From Chrysomallon squamiferum (taxonomy: Eukaryota > Mollusca > Gastropoda > Neomphalida > Peltospiridae): a stretch of DNA of 27,500 nucleotides. Below, in pieces: positions 10,863 through 22,006 of this stretch (position 1 is its first letter; each line of letters begins with the position of its first letter). The position numbers and the translations under genes were made by a program. The notes below the pieces were generated by a model. It was not told the DNA's origin and ran no database searches. It worked only from the letters and a program-made list of their open reading frames with translations. Where the stretch lies: positions 41,907,974 through 41,935,473 of the forward strand of contig CM022670.1 in assembly GCA_012295275.1 (NCBI GenBank). The letters are read 5' to 3'.

Positions 10863-11299
10863 ACCTCGCCTCTCCCTCCCCGTTTCACAATGAAAAAAGA
10901 TAACCTGAATCCTTCTGAAATTCAAATTTTTTTTTATTGCGTCAAAGAAAATAATTAGATTTAAACAATACAAAAATACTGTTGTTTATACTGTTAATAC
11001 CTTCTTACATATTGTATTTACAAAATCTCAGAACTGAAAACATTCAACTATTTCATTAACGTTAAATCTTCTACTCTGTTTATCACATAGGTAAGAGTAA
11101 TTACTATACTGTAATATAAAACAAATCTATAAATTTAGACAAGACATAGTAACTGAAATGAATTAATTTTTAAAAATAATACATTTTTATTAATAAAGGT
11201 CGCTGAAATACTGCTTAAACAAATAAACAAACACAACAATAACAAAACAAAAAACAGTCAAGTTTGAAACAAAAGTAAATAAAATAAAAACAAAAAGGT
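10860..11299. other. gene-free stretch, likely end of gene B transcript
   Basis: AT-rich DNA. On the minus strand the first canonical AATAAA downstream of gene B is at 11186-11191, about 565 bases after the stop, so gene B transcripts may end near here. This is inference from the hexamer only. Confidence 0.35.
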
Positions 11300-11755
11300 A
11301 TAAAATATTTAGTAGAGTGAACAGAACAGAATAAAAGGATAAATTAGTAGTATATAAATAAAAAAAAAATAAAAAAAGTAAAACGAATTGAAATTAAGAA
11401 AAAAAAATATATAAGTAAATAAAATAATATATAAATAAAAAATAAAAAATTATAAATTAAATAAAATAAAAAAAAATAAAAAATAAAAAAATAAAAAAAA
11501 TAAAAATATAAAAAATAAAATAAAATAAAATAAAATAAAATAAAATAAAATAAAATAAAATAAAAAATAAAATAAAATAAAGTAAAATAAAATAAAGTAA
11601 AATAAAATAAAGTAAAATAAAGTTAAGTAAAATAAAAAGTAAAGTAAAATAAAGTAAAGTAAAATAAAGTAAAGTAAAATAAAATAAAGTAAAATAAAGT
11701 AAAGTAAAATAAAGTAAAGTAAAATAAAGTAAAGTAAAATAAAGTTAAGTAAAAG
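11300..11755. repeat. AAAAT/AAAGT array flush with the gene B stop codon
   Basis: A-rich words grade from irregular AAAT and AAAAAT into clean AAAAT (11515-11570), and then into mixed AAAAT and AAAGT pentamers up to the stop codon of gene B at 11756-11758. Read on the minus strand, this is a T-rich 3' untranslated region for gene B. The word gttaag recurs in the array and also spans the stop. Confidence 0.93.
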
Positions 11756-13422
11756 TTAAGGTTGTGGTCTCCAGCCGTGTAGGAACATGGATATTTTTTT
11801 CAAGTCGATGACTGAGAGATCTGGAAACGTGTTTTGCAGTTCTGTCTCGCTCAGTCTCTGAATCAAGCGTCCATCCAAACACTCCTTCCTCATATTCTCC
11901 ACAGCTTTCCTTTTTATCCCGATCACACTGAGCTGCTCACACAACTCACTCACAGAGAGCTTGCTCAGACTCTCGTTCTCAGTGACCGCGCCCTGCTCAC
12001 TCGCCACGCCCGAGTCCGCCCCCGTCGAGGACGACCTGGGTCTAAATGAAGACGACTCCGCCCCAAGAGGAAGGTCGTCCTCTGATGACGTCATGGTAAA
12101 CGGACACTCTGATGACGTCATGTTGTCAGGACACTGCTCACAGGGGAGGACACTCTGTTCTTGTATGTGTGATGTTTTTGCCATAGACTGCAGTGTTTCA
12201 TAGATAGGCGTTGAGAGTTTTCTCGAAGTCTGAGATTTATCAGCAGGATCAGTTTCACTTTGAGGAAGTTTAGTTAGTGTAGACTGCGTACTGGAAACTG
12301 CGTCTGGCATTCCTGCCTCAGTGAGAATAAACTGTCTGTCATCTGACATGGCTGACACAAGCTGGACGTAGCGAGGACTAGGAGGCGTGGCTGTGATGTA
12401 GTCGGAGGTGCTGGGTTCAGGCAGGTACCTACAGTACACTGGCGTGTTTTCTGTGTGGCTTGACGAATCAGCTTCTTCACAACTGTCTGATTCCTGATTA
12501 GATTTCCTCTTTTCAAAACCAGGAGACTTCAGATTCCAAACCTCTTCGTAAACGTCGTCCTCCTTGTGATTACCATCAACATCTACAACATTTTCTACAG
12601 CTTTCGTTTCTTGATCAGTGTCTGGTTTAGTGTGAGATTTCTGTGAGGACGTTTTTGGAAGCCAATGAGAGACTTTTATGTTCCTGGAATATGTGTTTGC
12701 ACTTGCTCTGCACAGTGCTACAGCGGAACAATACGCTTGGCTGCGTGTGACGTTGGTGCTGTTTTCAGCAACGTGAAATCGAAGCGGGATGTCGGCAGGC
12801 AACTCCAGCAGAACGTTTTTCACGTTGAGGATGGTGGACACGATCACTGACGTCTCTCTGACGTGTTGGTTCAGGACGAAGGCGCCTGTGAACATGCACG
12901 GCGTGGCCGGCATCTTCCCGTACAGCAGCTTCACCAGACAAGGACACGACGTCTTTTCCGCGATGTCAGACATTTGTCGCACTGGAACAGCCGCGACGGA
13001 GGAGTAGCCGGAAAGCATGTAGAACGTTCCAGTTTGCTCGAAGGAAAGCAGAAACTCGCGATCCTGGTCGTCAGAACACACGACGTACTTGAAACTCTTC
13101 TCTTTACTCTTGGAAATCAAACCTTTGCTTTTCACTTTTGTCATTGTCTGATACAGACTTCTCTTAGCGAGGATGTCGCCTGGAAACAGAGTCCTCGGAA
13201 GAAATTTGTTTTGTTGTTTGACCTCCAGCGCCTGCACGCTCTGTGACCCGCCAATGAGAAACCTCTCACAGTTCGAGGAAGCCAGCTGTTCTATCTTACG
13301 GAAGTACGGGACTGGCGCGTTTGTCGAGATTTTTTCTGGATTACCAAAAACTGCAAACCATCCTGAAACAGAAAATAAATAAATAAACAAATAAATAAAT
13401 AAATAAATTTAAATAAAATAAA

Positions 13423-13479
<57 letters not shown>

Positions 13480-13621
13480 CTAAATAAATAAAAATAATAA
13501 TAAAATAATAATAAAATAAATAAAAAATATCCTTCCATCCTATGTATAATCTGTGTTTTTATTTATTTATATTTTATTTATATATATTTTTTAATTTTTA
13601 ATTTGTATTTTTTTTATACCG

Positions 13622-13679
<58 letters not shown>

Positions 13680-13729
13680 GAAAAGAAGCTTTGTTTTGGA
13701 TACTAATCTATTTTAGATCTCACACACAC

Positions 13730-13765
<36 letters not shown>

Positions 13766-15876
13766 GAAACACATGTTATGTACTAATGTTATGTGTGTTT
13801 GGTATCTCTTAATACACACACACACGTGTTATGTGTGTTTGGTATCTCTTATTACTCTACAGAGTTCAGTTCACACACATGTTTTATGTAACGTGTTGTG
13901 TGTGTTTGGTATCTCTTATTACTCTACAGAGTTCAGTTCACACACATATTTTATGTAACGTGTTATGTGTGTTTGGTATCTCTTACTACTCTACACAGAA
14001 TGACCTTCAGTTCACACACATATTTTATGTAACGTGTTATGTGTGTTTGGTATCTCTTAATACTCTACAGAGATTTACCTTCAGTTCACACACATGTTTT
14101 ATGTAACGTGTTATGTGTGTTTGGTATCTCTTATTACTCTACAGAGTTCAGTTCACACACATGTTTTATGTAACGTGTTGTGTGTGTTTGGTATCTCTTA
14201 TTACTCTACAGAGTTCAGTTCACACACATATTTTATGTAAAGTGTTATGTGTGTTTGGTATCTCTTATTACTCTACAGAGTTCAGTTCACACACATGTTT
14301 ATGTAAAGTTTATGTGTGTTTGGTATCTCTTATTACTCTACAGAGTTCAGTTCACACACATGTTTTATGTAACGTGTTGTGTGTGTTTGGTATCTCTTAT
14401 TACTCTACAGAGTTCAGTTCACACACATATTTTATGTAAAGTGTTATGTGTGTTTGGTATCTCTTATTACTCTACAGAGTTCAGTTCACACACATATTTT
14501 ATGTAAAGTGTTATGTGTGTTTGGTATCTCTTATTACTCTACAGAGTTCAGTTCACACACATGTTTTATGTAACGTGTTATGTGTGTTTGGTATCTCTTA
14601 TTACTCTACAGAGTTCAGTTCACACACATATTTTATTTTTATGTGTGTTTGGTATCTCTTACTACTCTACAGAGTTCAGTTCACACACATATTTTATGTA
14701 AAGTGTTATGTGTGTTTGGTATCTCTTATTACTCTACAGAGTTCAGTTCACACACATATTTTATGTAAAGTGTTATGTGTGTTTGGTATCTCTTATTACT
14801 CTACAGAGTTCAGTTCACACACATATTTTATGTAAAGTGTTATGTGTGTTTGGTATCTCTTACTACTCTACAGAGTTCAGTTCACACATATTTTATGTAA
14901 CGTGCACAGGTCAGATTATTGTCTGGCTCTGGGTGTGGAGCACAAGTTTAACCACTGAATCGGTGTCGTGTTTCAAAAACAGTTTTATCTTGCATTGACA
15001 ACAACTACTACTCATTTATTGTAATAAGTACATAACTACAGCAGTGACAACATCTACTACTCATTTATTGTAATAAGTACATAACTACATCATCTGTACT
15101 TCAGCTACTGTTAATACTGGAAGTACGACAACAACAGATACAACTACTACTACTATTACGAGCATACAGCTATTACCGCTCTCTATACTATTATTACTAC
15201 TGTCTATACTACTATTACTGCTATTACTGACATTACTACCATTATATTGCTGTTGCTGCTGCTACTTCTACTACCATTATACTATTATTGTTGCTATTAC
15301 AACTACTACAACAACTTCAACTACTATTGTTGCCAGCATATCACTTTTACTACCACCACCACCATCACTACTACTGATACTATTACTATTACTGCTTCTA
15401 TAATTACTACTGCTTCTACTACTCTTAGCATACTATTATTACTACCACTACTACTACAATTATTACTACTCCTATCACTGCTGTTGCCGCTTCAGTTATT
15501 AAATATTTTCTCTTTTATAATAAAAAAAAGAATATTAAAGATTTTAAATAAAACTCTCACCTTTGTAATCTCTGGGTATTTGAACTGTTTCTCCTGTGGT
15601 TTTGAACTTGTTGGACGTTTTATCGAAGAACACTGAGTCTGCCGCTGTTTTCACGTTTTCTTGTTTCTCGTACAGCAAAATGGGCTGAGTGAGGTCAAAG
15701 GTCAGCAGATTGAGGTTGATGCCACAGTTGGCCACGTCACACTGCACGACCAGCGGGAGTTGATGTGTTTTCAGGATGTGTTTCAGATCGTGTGTTTCAC
15801 ACTGCCACTGGAAGTTTGGTCGATCGACAGCGGTTTTCAGCTCTAGTGTTGCTGACCTTTTAATATGTCCAGCCAT
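11756..15876 (-). CDS. GAREM: gene B: GAREM-like CABIT + SAM adaptor
   Basis: Two coding exons, 15561-15876 and 11756-13362, give 640 residues. The intron (13363-15560) is GTGAG...TTTCAG in phase 1 and restores the codon G106 in RDYKGW. The ATG at 15876 is the first after an in-frame TGA (15883-15885). The CABIT domain spans about residues 24-336, with W24, LP 40-41, core Cys201, FLLSFEQTGTF 209-219 and CMFTG 261-265. In the core motif, serine replaces the usual proline of the LP pair. Residues 346-566 form a Ser/Thr-rich linker with candidate phosphotyrosines Y377 (YEEV), Y427 (YITA), Y437 (YVQL) and Y493 (YETL). A SAM domain fills about 571-636 and ends HGWRPQP, very like the end of vertebrate GAREM. 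Known GAREM proteins link growth-factor receptors to Grb2/SHP2 and MAPK signalling, and I infer a similar adaptor role. One-to-one orthology is unproven given the neighbouring paralogues. Confidence 0.92.
13374..13530. repeat. (AAAT)n array next to the gene B splice acceptor
   Basis: AAAT units begin within about 10 bases of the gene B exon 2 acceptor (13363-13365). On the minus strand the TTTA run therefore serves as the pyrimidine-rich stretch before the CAG. The array length could affect splicing. Confidence 0.92.
13624..13764. repeat. A run, (TA)n and (CA)n cluster in gene B intron
   Basis: A 34-base A run (13624-13657) passes into TA units (13657-13679). After a 40-bp gap, CA units follow (13720-13764). 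Confidence 0.95.
13785..14905. repeat. 67-bp satellite in gene B intron, about 17 copies
   Basis: The phrase tttggtatctctta recurs 17 times between 13798 and 14849, mostly every 67 bp, with a few shortened or lengthened units. A full unit continues ...actctacagagttcag...cacacacatattttatgtaa. Copies show shared variants (aacgtg or aaagtg, acatgt or acatat) that appear in runs, as expected from unequal exchange. Because 67 is not a multiple of three, the array gives overlapping repetitive open frames in all plus frames; none is a gene. It lies wholly inside the intron of gene B. Confidence 0.97.
14996..15093. repeat. 49-bp direct duplication in gene B intron
   Basis: Adjacent copies 14996-15044 and 15045-15093 share ctactactcatttattgtaa and the following aagtacataactac, with few differences. 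Confidence 0.9.
15095..15515. repeat. ACT/TGC triplet-rich block in gene B intron
   Basis: A degenerate mix of ACT, ATT, TGC and ACC triplets. The plus-strand frame 15247-15636 is coded by these triplets and then runs antisense to gene B exon 1, so it is not a gene. Confidence 0.85.
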
Positions 15877-16446
15877 TTTGTGTCACGTGTCCTCTGTACA
15901 GTTCTATTAAGCAGTTTTACACCAGACAGCTGTAAGTAGCAGACACTGAACTAAGTGAGAGATAAACGAGTAACGTGTCTGTAACGATAACAGATCAGTT
16001 GTGTGTATAACATGTACATCCACTACGTTAACACGTTCAGAGCAGTACGAGTATGTCTGACATACACAACAAATAAAACACCTGCAGGCTTCAGCACTTG
16101 TCTACTATATACAGACTGATTTACTGATATCACGTCACAAAAATTATAATCAACTTACTGATAATAGACAGGAAAACCACTTCAAGAAAGAACAAGTAAC
16201 ACGAAATTATTTCGAAAAAAAAAAAAATCCCAGCTAAAATGACAAACTAAACCGTAAGATGTTTCAACAAAAGCTAAACGCAGACAAGGAGAAATATAAA
16301 ACTAAAAATCTGGATATTTTACTTCTTCCTGTTTCTTACTTCACTGCAGCTGCTTTGTGATTCAAGTAACACGCTCTGTTAAACATGAATAGTTTTAAAA
16401 TAACTACATTATTTTACACTCACGATTAAACTATTCTCACTGAACG
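15877..16446. other. upstream region of gene B, no other gene seen
   Basis: The presumed 5' flank of gene B. No TATA box or recognisable gene. An E-box-like CACGTG lies about 14 bp above the ATG (15890 region). The rest is AT-rich DNA. Confidence 0.4.
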
Positions 16447-16625
16447 TCGTGGCTGACCAATAAGAGATTTAGATGACGGTGTTTGGGAAGCTGGGCAGAC
16501 TGAGTTCAAATCTCAGAGATGGAGGAAAAGCGCAGTAAATGTTATGTGCTAGCAGGTTGTTATCATTCCACCGAGAAATACATATAAAAAATAAAATAAA
16601 AATAATAAAAAATAAATAAAAATAA
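16447..16625 (+). mobile_element. tRNA-derived SINE with A-rich tail
   Basis: An A-box-like gtggctgaccaataag (16449-16464) is followed after about 40 bp by a good B-box, gagttcaaatctcag (16502-16516). A non-tRNA body then runs on, ending in an AAAAT/AAT-rich tail from about 16585. This order is the hallmark of a tRNA-derived SINE. The 5' end and tail limit are estimates. Confidence 0.6.
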
Positions 16626-16664
16626 GTAAATAAGTAATAATAATAATATATATTATACGAAGAA

Positions 16665-17180
16665 GAAGAAGAAATTGAGTTTCTGTGTAGCAACCAACCA
16701 TTTAGTTATTTAGGATATTATTTCGTCTTCTTCTTCTTATGGTTACTCGTTCCAATAGTAGCAGAGGAAGCAGTAGTTGTAGCAGTAGCAGTAATACAGG
16801 TAGTAATGGTAGTAGCAGGCGTTGTAGTAGTAATAGAAGTAATATAAGTAGTTAGTAGTGGTAATAGAAGTAGCAGGAATAGTAACAGTAATAACAGAAG
16901 TAGTAATGTGAGTAGAGTAACATTAGTAGTAGTAGCAGTAGTATGAGTAGTCTAGTAGTAGTAGCAGCAGCTATGATACTGGTTGTAGTAGTAGTAGTAG
17001 TAAAAGTAGTAGAATTAGAATAACATTAATAGACGTAGCAGTAGCAGTAGTATGACTAGAGTAGTAGTGGTAGTAGCAGCTGCAGCACTTGTGAAAGTAG
17101 AAGTAATAGTAGTAGTAGTAGTCGTAGTGGTAGTAGTCGCAAGGAAAGGAGCTGTAGAGGTGTAGTATTAGTAGCAGCAA
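16665..17180. repeat. GAA and (AGT)n-rich low-complexity block
   Basis: It opens with short GAA and CTT triplet runs, then a long degenerate AGT/GCA/AAT block (about 16755-17175). The minus-strand frame 16971-17180 is triplet-coded and not a gene. Confidence 0.88.
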
Positions 17181-17809
17181 AATAGTTTTGTGTAGTTTTG
17201 TTTAGTAAAACAGAGATAAATGTTACGTACAGTAATAAATTATTTTATTTCGTAACTGACATTTAACACAATAAAGTTACACAGATAATTTATCACACAG
17301 TTGATGACGTTATATTCGTATCTGCCTTTCTATCTGTCTGCTACTACTTATGTGTCTGCTTTCAGAAAGAAAAAAAAAAAAAGAGAAATAAACGTTATAT
17401 AAATACTACAAATTTTATACTTACATTTTTTCATTTTACTTTTCTCCACCTGTTGATCGCTGGTACATGTACGCTATTAAAATGCTTACTTCTCTGACGT
17501 TCATAAAGTCACTTCCTGGTCGACTCTAAAAAGGTGTGCTTCTTTGTGTGTTTGTATCATGTAACGACCAGTCACCCGTTCAAAAATTCAATGCTTATGA
17601 CGTAAAGCATGAAGTACAAGTATAAAACGTTTACTCATCTATCAAAGAAACACGTTCTGTATGAATTTCACTGACTGTAACACGAGAATGTTCGAATTAT
17701 TTTTTTATTTCTGTACCCGAGCGTTAAATTTTCATACGAAATAACAGCAGTCACAACCACGACAGTCACAACAACTGTTACCACTATTTTTACTCGTTTT
17801 ACCACAACT
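17181..17809. other. gene-free stretch
   Basis: AT-rich DNA of ordinary complexity. No gene, RNA or repeat is recognised. Confidence 0.5.
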
Positions 17810-17925
17810 AATAATAATAATAATAACTAAAATAACGACAACGATAATAATAATGATAATGATAATAATGATAATAATAATAATGATGAAGATGATAATG
17901 ATAATGATGATAATAAATAAATAAA
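17810..17925. repeat. AAT/GAT triplet repeat
   Basis: Runs of AAT interrupted by GAT and ACG triplets. Confidence 0.9.
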
Positions 17926-17995
17926 GTCTCGGTGTAAGCTAACGAGAACAAATAACTTGAGTTATCTCCCTTCATTCACACAATATGTGCAGCGT

Positions 17996-18121
<126 letters not shown>

Positions 18122-18705
18122 CACTTAATGTATTAATGTGCATTTATGTTGTATACAAGTGTATACGTGCATGCTTGCGTGGTTATTAGGAATGTTTTAA
18201 ATGACATGTATATTTATGGAATATAAAAGAGAAAGAGGTGGAGGACAGAATACAAACCGTGCACATACATCTGGCGGATCTTGTCACCACGTAATCTTTT
18301 ATTTAAACTGTGAGGTCCGCGATGAAAGAGAATTTCAGTGAATTGAAAGACGAGAGAGGGAAAAAAAAGAGATTATAGCCGTGAGTCAGTGACAAAAGAG
18401 GTGAATCGTTTACAACGAATAAATAATCTGTCACAGGGCGAGCTGAAATCACCTACCTGTGTTACGCATTTGCCACTCACCTTTGTTGTTGCTTTGGTAA
18501 CCGGGTTTTATAACTAACCTATTGTCTGCGTGACACGCTTTTTGGAAACAGTGAATTAGTTACAGCAAAACGTTGTCGGTTACAGCTGTGTGAAAAGCAG
18601 TGTTCTGGTTTAGTAATTTCTCTTGTTTGTTGGCGAGTGAGTGTCAGACTGGTTTTCTCTATTTTTCACGGGTGACGAGGTCGCAGTCGAGCCGGTCTCT
18701 CAGCT
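18122..18705. other. upstream region of gene C
   Basis: Presumed 5' flank and leader of gene C. An in-frame TGA at 18673-18675 fixes the ATG at 18706 as the first possible start. No TATA box was recognised. Confidence 0.4.
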
Positions 18706-20108
18706 ATGCAAGGAGGGGCTGCTCAGTCAGCTAAAGTTGACCCTGAGGTTTCGAGTTTTGCTAGAAGTTACGTCTCCCCCACAAACCCGGGGGTCGGTCT
18801 AGCCTGTGTATGGAGTTCTTACATGTTGTCGTTGCCGGAAATTCTGAAAGAGAAAAAACTGCCGCTGGTTGTTGAGATTTCGCACGAAGACGTCGTGCAG
18901 TCGTGCAGAGACACGGGCTTCAGTCTGCACCAGCCAATCATCCTCTTCAGCGAGGTTCTCATCCCCAAAGTGTTCGCCAGAAACATCGCCTGCGAGCAGA
19001 CGAAAGGTCAGAGTGTGAGATGCAAGGAAGTCGGACCCTACGTCGTGATTCCCAGCGACTATCCAGGTAAACAGCGTCTTACTCAGAGCAACGTCTCTAC
19101 GTATGTGTGTGTATGTCTGTGCATATGTTAGCATGTCTTTATAGAATATGTTCAGTTTGCACTTCCCACATTTTAAATTTACTCTTATATAGCGTCAAAA
19201 AACCTGTTTAAGGACATATAACTAGAGAGGAAACTCGCTAGTGAGTTTAATTCTGTATGTTATAAAAGAAAGATTTCAGAAATAGCCTCTGTTAGGCTGT
19301 AACTTATCAGTCGAGGAGATGAGTTATTACTGGTGTTTATCACGTGACTGTTTCAGGTTTGTTTCGTCTGGTTGAGGACTCGGAACCCGCAGACTGCAGC
19401 GTCACCACCATCGCCAACATCGCGCGGATAATGCCGGCCTCGTTCCTGTCCATGACGAACGTGAAGGGATTCGTGTCCGTGAAACGACGAGATCACATCT
19501 TTGTTTACGAGAAGACAAACATCGTCCCGTGCTTCTTCCAAGTCCACAACATCCACGAAGACTACGTCACCTACATCAACAGCAGAAACAAAGAAAAGAA
19601 GAAGCTGATGTTGTGTCTGCGGTGCGCGATGGACGAGGGAGAGAATCACGTTCTGCTTCCGTACGAGACGGCGGGGACGTTCTACGTCGTTGATCGACGG
19701 AAAGGAATTTCAAAATTCAACATAGACGAGGGTTCGTGTTTACACAGGATCACAGAGTTCTTACCTTTGTTAGAGAAAAGTGACGTCACAAAAGTGAAAC
19801 TGGTGAGCGGGGACCCGCCCTCCCAGGAGTGTCAGTTCACCGGACTGCTCAGACTGTGTCACGTGGTACAGGAACACACAGTAGTCGCGTGCACCGTTAA
19901 TTCGAGAGCACCAAAGATGTTTGAGCTGTCCGTCAAGCCACACCCACAGTTTAGAATTGCGCTGAACCCAGCGGACTCCCAGAGCGAGAGAACAGTCAAA
20001 CAGTGTCTGGCGTTCATGAAACACTCAGTGCTAAAGTTTGCACGAGAAATGAAAGTGAGGCGAGACTATGAGATAGAGAAAAAAGACTTACGTGAAAACA
20101 GTTACTGA
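18706..20108 (+). CDS. gene C: CABIT-domain protein without SAM
   Basis: Two coding exons, 18706-19066 and 19357-20108, give 370 residues. The 290-bp intron (CAG|GTAA...TTTCAG) is in phase 1 and rebuilds G121 of SDYPG. The CABIT domain runs from about W36 to residue 350: LPLVVEI 52-58, IPSDYPG 115-121, core Cys210 (LRC), then VLLPYETAGTF 219-229 and CQFTG 279-283. This fits the published CABIT core pattern (hydrophobic-x-C, a short gap, then hydrophobic-x-LP-hydrophobic-x3-G-x-F). The protein stops soon after the domain, so it has no linker, SAM or tyrosine tail. It is the only plus-strand member and the most divergent from B and D in the second half. The role is inferred to be a cytoplasmic regulator or adaptor. 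No catalytic residues are recognised. Confidence 0.9.
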
Positions 20109-20160
20109 TAACAAAGTTTCACTGGCTGTAGAGACAAGAGCTGAGTACAGAAAACTGACA

Positions 20161-20240
20161 CATCTCTCAGTTTCCACTGTGTTAAATTTTCACAAACTCA
20201 CATCTCACAGTTTCCACTGTGTTAAATTTTCACAAACCGA
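20161..20240. repeat. 40-bp direct duplication in the gene C 3' region
   Basis: Copies 20161-20200 and 20201-20240 share cagtttccactgtgttaaat and the following tttcacaaac. They lie 52 bp after the gene C stop codon, so probably in its 3' untranslated region. Confidence 0.9.
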
Positions 20241-20462
20241 GCATTTGCACTCGTGCAGTTCAAAATTTGTTTAGCATGAAATTCAGTGGATCTCAACGTC
20301 TGATGCAAATATTGTTTATGATCATCAAGTAATAACTGAAGTGAGTCTTACACGTGATAAAGCGCTCAATTTTCTTTTCATTTCTATTTTTTAATTTTAT
20401 TTTTAATTCTCCAAAGATAGCGTGTGCCAAACAAAATTTTAATAACAAAACACTGATTTAAG

Positions 20463-20468
20463 AATAAA
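20463..20468 (+). terminator. candidate polyadenylation signal of gene C
   Basis: The first canonical AATAAA after the gene C stop codon, about 355 bases downstream, followed by a T-rich stretch at 20489-20500. Hexamer evidence only. Confidence 0.35.
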
Positions 20469-21748
20469 ATTTTTACTTAAAATAATATTTTTTTTTTCAG
20501 ATTTTGTTTTATTTCACGTGTTATAGTGTTTATTCTGACTTGTTTGTCAAAGTCCATGGTATGTGTTCACCTGTCTATTTTTACCAGTTTGTGTGTGTCA
20601 CGATAAACAGCTGACAGTGACATTTTATTTTACAAGTTTCGTTGATGCAAACCTCTTTTCAAACAGTTCTTCTTAATCTTTTTATAATAATTATCTATAA
20701 TCATCAGAATTTATGTATGACATTTCAAAATTGATTTTATAATTTTTCTAGTCATTTCTTTCATCTTCTTAAAACTAATTTAATTTTTATAAGCACAAAA
20801 GTGAAAGTGGTTTCTGTAGGCAGTCTAGCTAACTACACAGCACAAGGTAATGAAACATGAACAGTGTTAAACGAACTGGACGTTTGTACAGTGTAGCGAG
20901 TTATCAACGTGCTGAGTCATTCTTCGTCTTTTCAAAGGTTGCTAACATTTAATCACCGAGCAGGTGATAAGTAAATCTATATGTACATTACACGTTTTAA
21001 TATATAATCAGATTTACAATATACATCGCAAATATAACATTAAAATAAAATAACTAAAATAACAAACATTTCAAACAAAAAAACCCTAAATAGATAGATA
21101 AATAGATATATATATATAGATAGAGAGACAGATAAATAAGTAAGTAGCTATCTATGTACCTATGTATCGATCTAGATAAATAAATAAATAAATAAAAAAT
21201 GTGTATGATTCAGTGGAGTGTGACACTGTTTCCCATGCACGCAGGTTTTCATTGTTGACCTTTTTCTTTGTAAGTTTCTTTGTCACGTTATTCTTTTTAT
21301 ACATACGGATTCCAGTACCTGCTTTGTACAATGTTAAGTCGTTACAGGTATAATACGTTTAGTGCGGAGTCACTCAGGCGTGTCGGGTTTTCAGGTAAAT
21401 CCGTGACCAGAAAAATAATGACATATTCACACAGAGAAAAAACAAATGCGCAAAATTTCAATTTATATTAAAATGTAAAATAAAAATTTCTTGACGTTTT
21501 CATTTCGTATGGTATTTTCTCTCCAACTAAGCTAAACAAATTTCATTAATAATTTCGCTACCTCATAGTTAAGAAACAAATCTTGTACTGACTACTGTTT
21601 TCAGAAATAGTTATTTTCTTATTTTACATTTGAACAGCTTTCAGAAAATCAGAAAAAACAAACTGAACTGAGGCTACATCATACTGTGATCTGTCTAAGC
21701 AGATATATCTGAGTGAATGCGTGCCATTTAGTAATGTAACAAAACAAC
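20469..21748. other. gene-free spacer between genes C and D
   Basis: AT-rich DNA with GATA/TAGA and AAAT words around 21088-21200. The open frame at 21280-21471 has no recognisable domain and no supporting splice context. Confidence 0.5.
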
Positions 21749-21782
21749 ACACACACAACACACACACACACACACACACACA

Positions 21783-21821
<39 letters not shown>

Positions 21822-21842
21822 ACACACACTGACACACACACA

Positions 21843-21881
<39 letters not shown>
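21749..21881. repeat. (CA)n microsatellite with CAGACA interruptions
   Basis: About 130 bp of CA units broken by regularly placed GACA words. The valine/cysteine and histidine/threonine frames here are artefacts. Confidence 0.96.
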
Positions 21882-21884
<3 letters not shown>

Positions 21885-21889
21885 GGCGG

Positions 21890-21946
21890 CGTTTAATAAT
21901 AATCAGTATTACATTTCATGTGTAATTTGTTATGAGCGATAACACC

Positions 21947-22006
<60 letters not shown>

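Noticed and set aside
12863-13246. Plus-strand 127-codon frame
   Set aside because: Antisense shadow of gene B exon 2, which has a clear domain in the other strand.
13773-14998. Overlapping plus-strand open frames of 60-130 codons with repeated CVWYLL or CLVSLI phrases
   Set aside because: All are readings of the 67-bp satellite in shifting frames inside the gene B intron; they have no independent support.
18706-20108. Calling gene C a THEMIS orthologue
   Set aside because: THEMIS has two CABIT domains and gene C has one; the family match is to the domain, not to a specific orthologue.
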